A DNA stretch of 35,046 nt from positions 1 through 35,046 of the forward strand of contig JAGQRE010000026.1 of assembly GCA_020425695.1 (NCBI GenBank). Direction: 5' to 3'. This DNA is from Planctomycetota bacterium (GTDB lineage Bacteria > Planctomycetota > UBA8742 > UBA2392). Below, piece after piece: positions 33,101 through 35,046 of this stretch (position 1 is its first letter; each line of letters opens with the position of its first letter). The translations under genes and the position numbers were made by a program. Under the pieces are notes generated by a model, which saw only the letters and a list, made by a program, of their open reading frames with translations, was not told the DNA's origin and did not search any database.

Positions 33101-33851
33101 GCGTGTCCATCGAATCGTAGGTGCTGACCACACGCAGGATCACATCGCGCCCTGCAAGCTCGATCACGCCGGCCGAGGCATCCACGCGCGCACCTTGGAT
33201 GCGGTTCTTTACCCTCTCAGCCGTAAGCCCGTATTGGTTCAGCTTAGCTTCAATCAAGCTGATGCGGATTTGCCGTTCTTCACCACCGCTGACGCGCACC
33301 GCCGCGACGCCATCGATCTTTGACAACTCCGGTTTCAGGATGTCCTCGGCGAAGGCGCGCAATTTCAGCAGGTTCACGTCACTCTTGGTAGCGAACAGCA
33401 TCAAGCGCAGGGTAGGGTCCTGTGCCGGGTCATAACGCAGAATCTGGGGGCGCTCGACTTCGTCATCGTCGAAGCCTATGCGGTCAAGGCGGTCGCGCAC
33501 GTCAGCCGTGGCCTCCAGCATGTCCGTGCCCCATGAGAACTTCAGGATCACATCGCTGGATTCAGCCCGGCTGATGCTACTGCGGTCAACCAAGCCCGGC
33601 ACGTTGCCGAGCCGTTCTTCGATACGCTGGCTGACCTTTTCTTCGACTTCACTGGGTGCCGCGGCGGGGTAGCCGGTGCGGATGGTTAGCTGCGGATACT
33701 CCAGATCCGGCATCAATGTGGTCTGGAGTTTGGTCAGGGCCACGCCCCCGAACACGATAAACGCAGCGACAACACAAAGCACGGCCACCGGGCGGGTGGT
33801 CACGATCTGGAAAAACCGGCTTGGCCGGGGTTTTAGTGGGCTGTCCGCCAA
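30150..33851 (-). CDS. Efflux RND transporter permease (AcrB/MdtB-type), enlarged
   Basis: 1233 residues, longer than the usual roughly 1040. Standard RND parts: first helix about 21-40, FPxL-like LMPDLEYPQLTIRTGYP, porter domain, helices 2-6 from about 403, TM4 GMLVDNSVVVIESIAR (D472, N473 instead of a D-D pair), second porter domain and C-terminal helices with GIVVNNAIVLVAYANQL. Two extras: a Gly/Ser/Arg-rich insertion at about 349-374, and about 60 to 80 added hydrophobic residues between helix 6 and helix 7 (about 590-670) that look like one or two extra helices. The start is TTG 6 bases after GGAG. No membrane-fusion or TolC gene is adjacent. Substrate unknown. Confidence 0.9.
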   Translation of the reverse strand: MADSPLKPRPSRFFQIVTTRPVAVLCVVAAFIVFGGVALTKLQTTLMPDLEYPQLTIRTGYPAAAPSEVEEKVSQRIEERLGNVPGLVDRSSISRAESSDVILKFSWGTDMLEATADVRDRLDRIGFDDDEVERPQILRYDPAQDPTLRLMLFATKSDVNLLKLRAFAEDILKPELSKIDGVAAVRVSGGEERQIRISLIEAKLNQYGLTAERVKNRIQGARVDASAGVIELAGRDVILRVVSTYDSMDTLRRLEVATNEDQGRITLKEIADIQEVPKERETVTRFAGAETRYEAREGVLLEVLKEGDANIVEVAKRVWIALYGEDKYERIRDSRGEEPEASVKGGQISGSRSGSSGGARGGGGMRGGGGFSFGKKSLVDQLPEGFGLKVVSDQSYFIEDAVDDVTASAILGAFLAVLVLFFFLRSVKATLLIAAAIPLSIITTFIPMQLTSVTVNLMSLGGLALGVGMLVDNSVVVIESIARCREEGDPPLEAAIRGISEVGGAIFASTMTTVAVFFPIVFVEGVAGQIFRDLSLTVVFSLLASLIVAQFVVPALFGIGLGGAAQLGAFTVTRSVIGYMKPPKFERKWRYIAFGINRLLQAPVWLVVLVIVALLDAFSWVLRWIWKGLAFVFLLVFKPLSFVFEVCWKAIENTYPLLLRTALAQPIVVVAAAVFSAVIAFLLAGNLDTELLPRFQQDEVYADVAGPEGTQIKDTDAEAATIIREAFKDEQFKADVARVTFEVGGEEKAGDSRPAGSHRVRMVVTIRKSAESREAAPHAEEVIRRVADDSTLFQSSAEFSAPALVKVEGGLEIEVRGDNYERLGRVAESMVRAMRQLKRDDGEAMLSDVRSSLSAGRPQVQLNYDRQQLQRFGLSADQVTTEVRNKIGGTVSTQFSSGGEDLEVFVELLSADKASLDKVRELEISKGVRLRDVLTGAGDGLVVTEGPSEIRRVGNERAVVISAEPNGVALSAARSAVEEMLGEGVVDTEDAQVGFSGQVEEMESSIFSLILALSLAVFLVYVVMAVQFESLIDPLIIMFSVPFAGVGVIVALWLFSLPVSVMVLLGSIVLAGIVVNNAIVLVAYANQLRARGQSAHDAALNASRIRLRPIAITTLTTLLGLLPMTGWLDPFIPGVQTVAAGVDSILTSIVEGAGLSMTAPATWKGIGGMTFSFAKGFGYLVGGGEGAEVRKPLAITVIAGLTLSTVLTLIVIPTVWAWVNTLRGRTKIVAEDA

Positions 33852-33893
33852 TTACGTCTCCGTCTCCTTTGTACGCATACTCAGCCGGTTTCA

Positions 33894-33932
33894 GAAGTGG
33901 AAAGTAGACCACTTCGGGCGGCGGCGCGCCGC
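33894..33932. promoter_or_regulatory. Hairpin and GC palindrome in the divergent permease/nuoG spacer
   Basis: GAAGTGG (33894-33900) / CCACTTC (33909-33915) with an 8-base loop, then a perfect 12-base palindrome GCGGCGCGCCGC at 33921-33932. Possible operator or RNA hairpin; GC-rich palindromes can also occur by chance. Confidence 0.3.
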
Positions 33933-34038
33933 AGTTTGACTTATGTACCGCCAAACCAGTCACGGGCTATTAGACACACGGACTTTCTTCTTTCGCCCAC
34001 TTTCGGTAAATAACGGCTTGAATCGAAGGGATTGCCTC

Positions 34039-35046
34039 ATGGCTGACGCGGAACTGGTCAACATCACAATCGACGGCAAGCAATACCAGGCGCCCAAAGG
34101 GCAGAACCTGCTGCTTGCCTGCCTGAAACTCGGTGAAGGTACCGACGGCAGCTACCCCGACCAGAACGAGGGCGGCGAGCACTTCGTTCCCCACTTCTGT
34201 TACCACCCGGGGCTCAGCGTCTCCGGTAACTGCCGCATGTGCTTCGTGAAAACCAAGCAGATGGTCAAGCGCGGCGACCAGGTAGTGCCGATGGAAATGA
34301 TGACCACCTCATGCACCAACGTGGTCGCTGAAGGGCTTGAGGTCTTCACCAAGACTGATGACGTCAAGAAGGTCCGCGCAGGCATTATGGACCTTGAGTT
34401 GATCAACCACCCGCTGGATTGCCCTGAGTGCGACAAGGCCGGCGAATGCAGCCTGCAGGACTATGCCTTCGACCACGGGCACGCAGCCAGCAAGTTTGAT
34501 TTCGAGAAGGTCGCTTCGCACATCAAGCCGCTGGGCGACAAGATCACGATCTGGGGCACGCGCTGTATTCAGTGCTCGCGCTGTATCCGTGTTGCGGACG
34601 AAATCAGCGGCACGAGCGAACTCTGCTTCGTGAACCGCGGCGACCACACGGTTATCGACGTGTTCCCCGGCAAGCCGATTGAGAACGCACTCGCAGTCAA
34701 CACCGTCGAAGTCTGCCCGGTCGGCGCGCTCAAGAACCGCGACTTCCTGTACACCGCGCGTGTCTGGAACCTCGACGAAATGCCCGGCACCTGCGGGCTT
34801 TGTGCCAAGGGTTGCAGCAACCGCGTTGACGCCCTCAAAGGCAAAGTCACACGCGTGATGTCACGCGAAAACCCGAATGTAAACGACTACTGGCTCTGCG
34901 ACCGCGGACGCCTTGATTACAAGTGGATCAACAGCAACAAGCGCATCGACCTGCCTCAGACCAAGGCAGGGTCGGTTTCATGGGACAAGGGCTTTGAACT
35001 CGCCGCCGAGGGTCTGAAAAAGGCAGGCGAAAACAAGGACAAGGCA
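34039..35046 (+). CDS. nuoG: NADH-quinone oxidoreductase subunit G (partial, runs off the window)
   Basis: The frame is open from ATG 34039 to the window end (336 codons, no stop). Domain order is that of NuoG. An N-terminal [2Fe-2S] ferredoxin domain has cysteines in FCYHPGLSVSGNCRMCFV and TTSC. The His-Cys3 [4Fe-4S] segment follows (NHPLDCPECDKAGECSLQD), then RCIQCSRCIRVADE with a later EVCPVGAL, and the start of the molybdopterin-like domain with CGLCAKGC and LCDRGR. It belongs to the peripheral arm of complex I and relays electrons from NADH toward quinone. A weak AAGGGA lies 7 bases before the ATG. Divergent from the RND permease; other nuo genes presumably follow outside the window. Confidence 0.93.
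   Translation, partial: MADAELVNITIDGKQYQAPKGQNLLLACLKLGEGTDGSYPDQNEGGEHFVPHFCYHPGLSVSGNCRMCFVKTKQMVKRGDQVVPMEMMTTSCTNVVAEGLEVFTKTDDVKKVRAGIMDLELINHPLDCPECDKAGECSLQDYAFDHGHAASKFDFEKVASHIKPLGDKITIWGTRCIQCSRCIRVADEISGTSELCFVNRGDHTVIDVFPGKPIENALAVNTVEVCPVGALKNRDFLYTARVWNLDEMPGTCGLCAKGCSNRVDALKGKVTRVMSRENPNVNDYWLCDRGRLDYKWINSNKRIDLPQTKAGSVSWDKGFELAAEGLKKAGENKDKA

Overview
The window reads as ordinary chromosome of a Gram-negative-type bacterium. Supporting signs are an outer-membrane-style lipoprotein, two RND-superfamily transporters, a NuoG-type complex I subunit and an F-type ATP synthase pair. GC content looks fairly high and even throughout. I see no phage, insertion sequence, tRNA, rRNA or CRISPR array. 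A few features recall Planctomycetota or relatives: an excisionase-type HTH fused to an acidic linker and one membrane helix, an isolated rpsD, and a UbiA/MqnP-like prenyltransferase. That placement is inference and is weak.

Layout. 1-1659 (+): tail of a His/Gly-rich protein and its terminator, then a BFD-like [2Fe-2S] protein, an EVE-domain protein and an unknown protein. 1660-7460 (-): 2-hydroxyacid dehydrogenase, response regulator, HTH-membrane protein, small membrane protein, hemC, and a PLP cystathionine gamma-synthase/lyase. 7461-7948: no convincing gene, but a run of short hairpins. 7949-11944 (+): small membrane protein, ribosomal protein S4, then an ECF sigma factor paired with a FecR-type membrane anti-sigma/sensor.

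12050-25217 is the most interesting part: a type II fatty-acid/polyketide-like cluster in several transcription units. One minus-strand unit carries FabG-type ketoreductase, ketosynthase 1, a CrtI/RetSat-like FAD enzyme, an MMPL exporter, a lipoprotein and a hotdog protein. A divergent plus-strand unit carries an ACP, ketosynthase 2, a catalytically dead GxxExxY-like protein and a chain-length-factor-type ketosynthase. A second ACP and a PlsC-acyltransferase/C45-hydrolase/TPR fusion lie at the far end. By family logic, the ACPs carry a growing chain, KS2 and the CLF-like protein elongate it as a pair, FabG and the hotdog protein process the beta-carbon, the FAD enzyme changes saturation, and MMPL plus lipoprotein move the product toward the outer membrane. 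This resembles aryl-polyene clusters in broad plan, but no starter-forming or glycosyl genes are in the window, so the product is unknown.

25271-35046: UbiA/MqnP-like prenyltransferase, atpD, a TM2-domain protein, atpC and an RDD protein on the plus strand. A DinB-like protein and a large RND permease follow on the minus strand, then the start of nuoG, which runs off the window end.

Four intergenic spots carry degenerate 7-base repeats. One of them, 77 bases and eleven heptads long, fills the whole gap between two genes of the lipid cluster.
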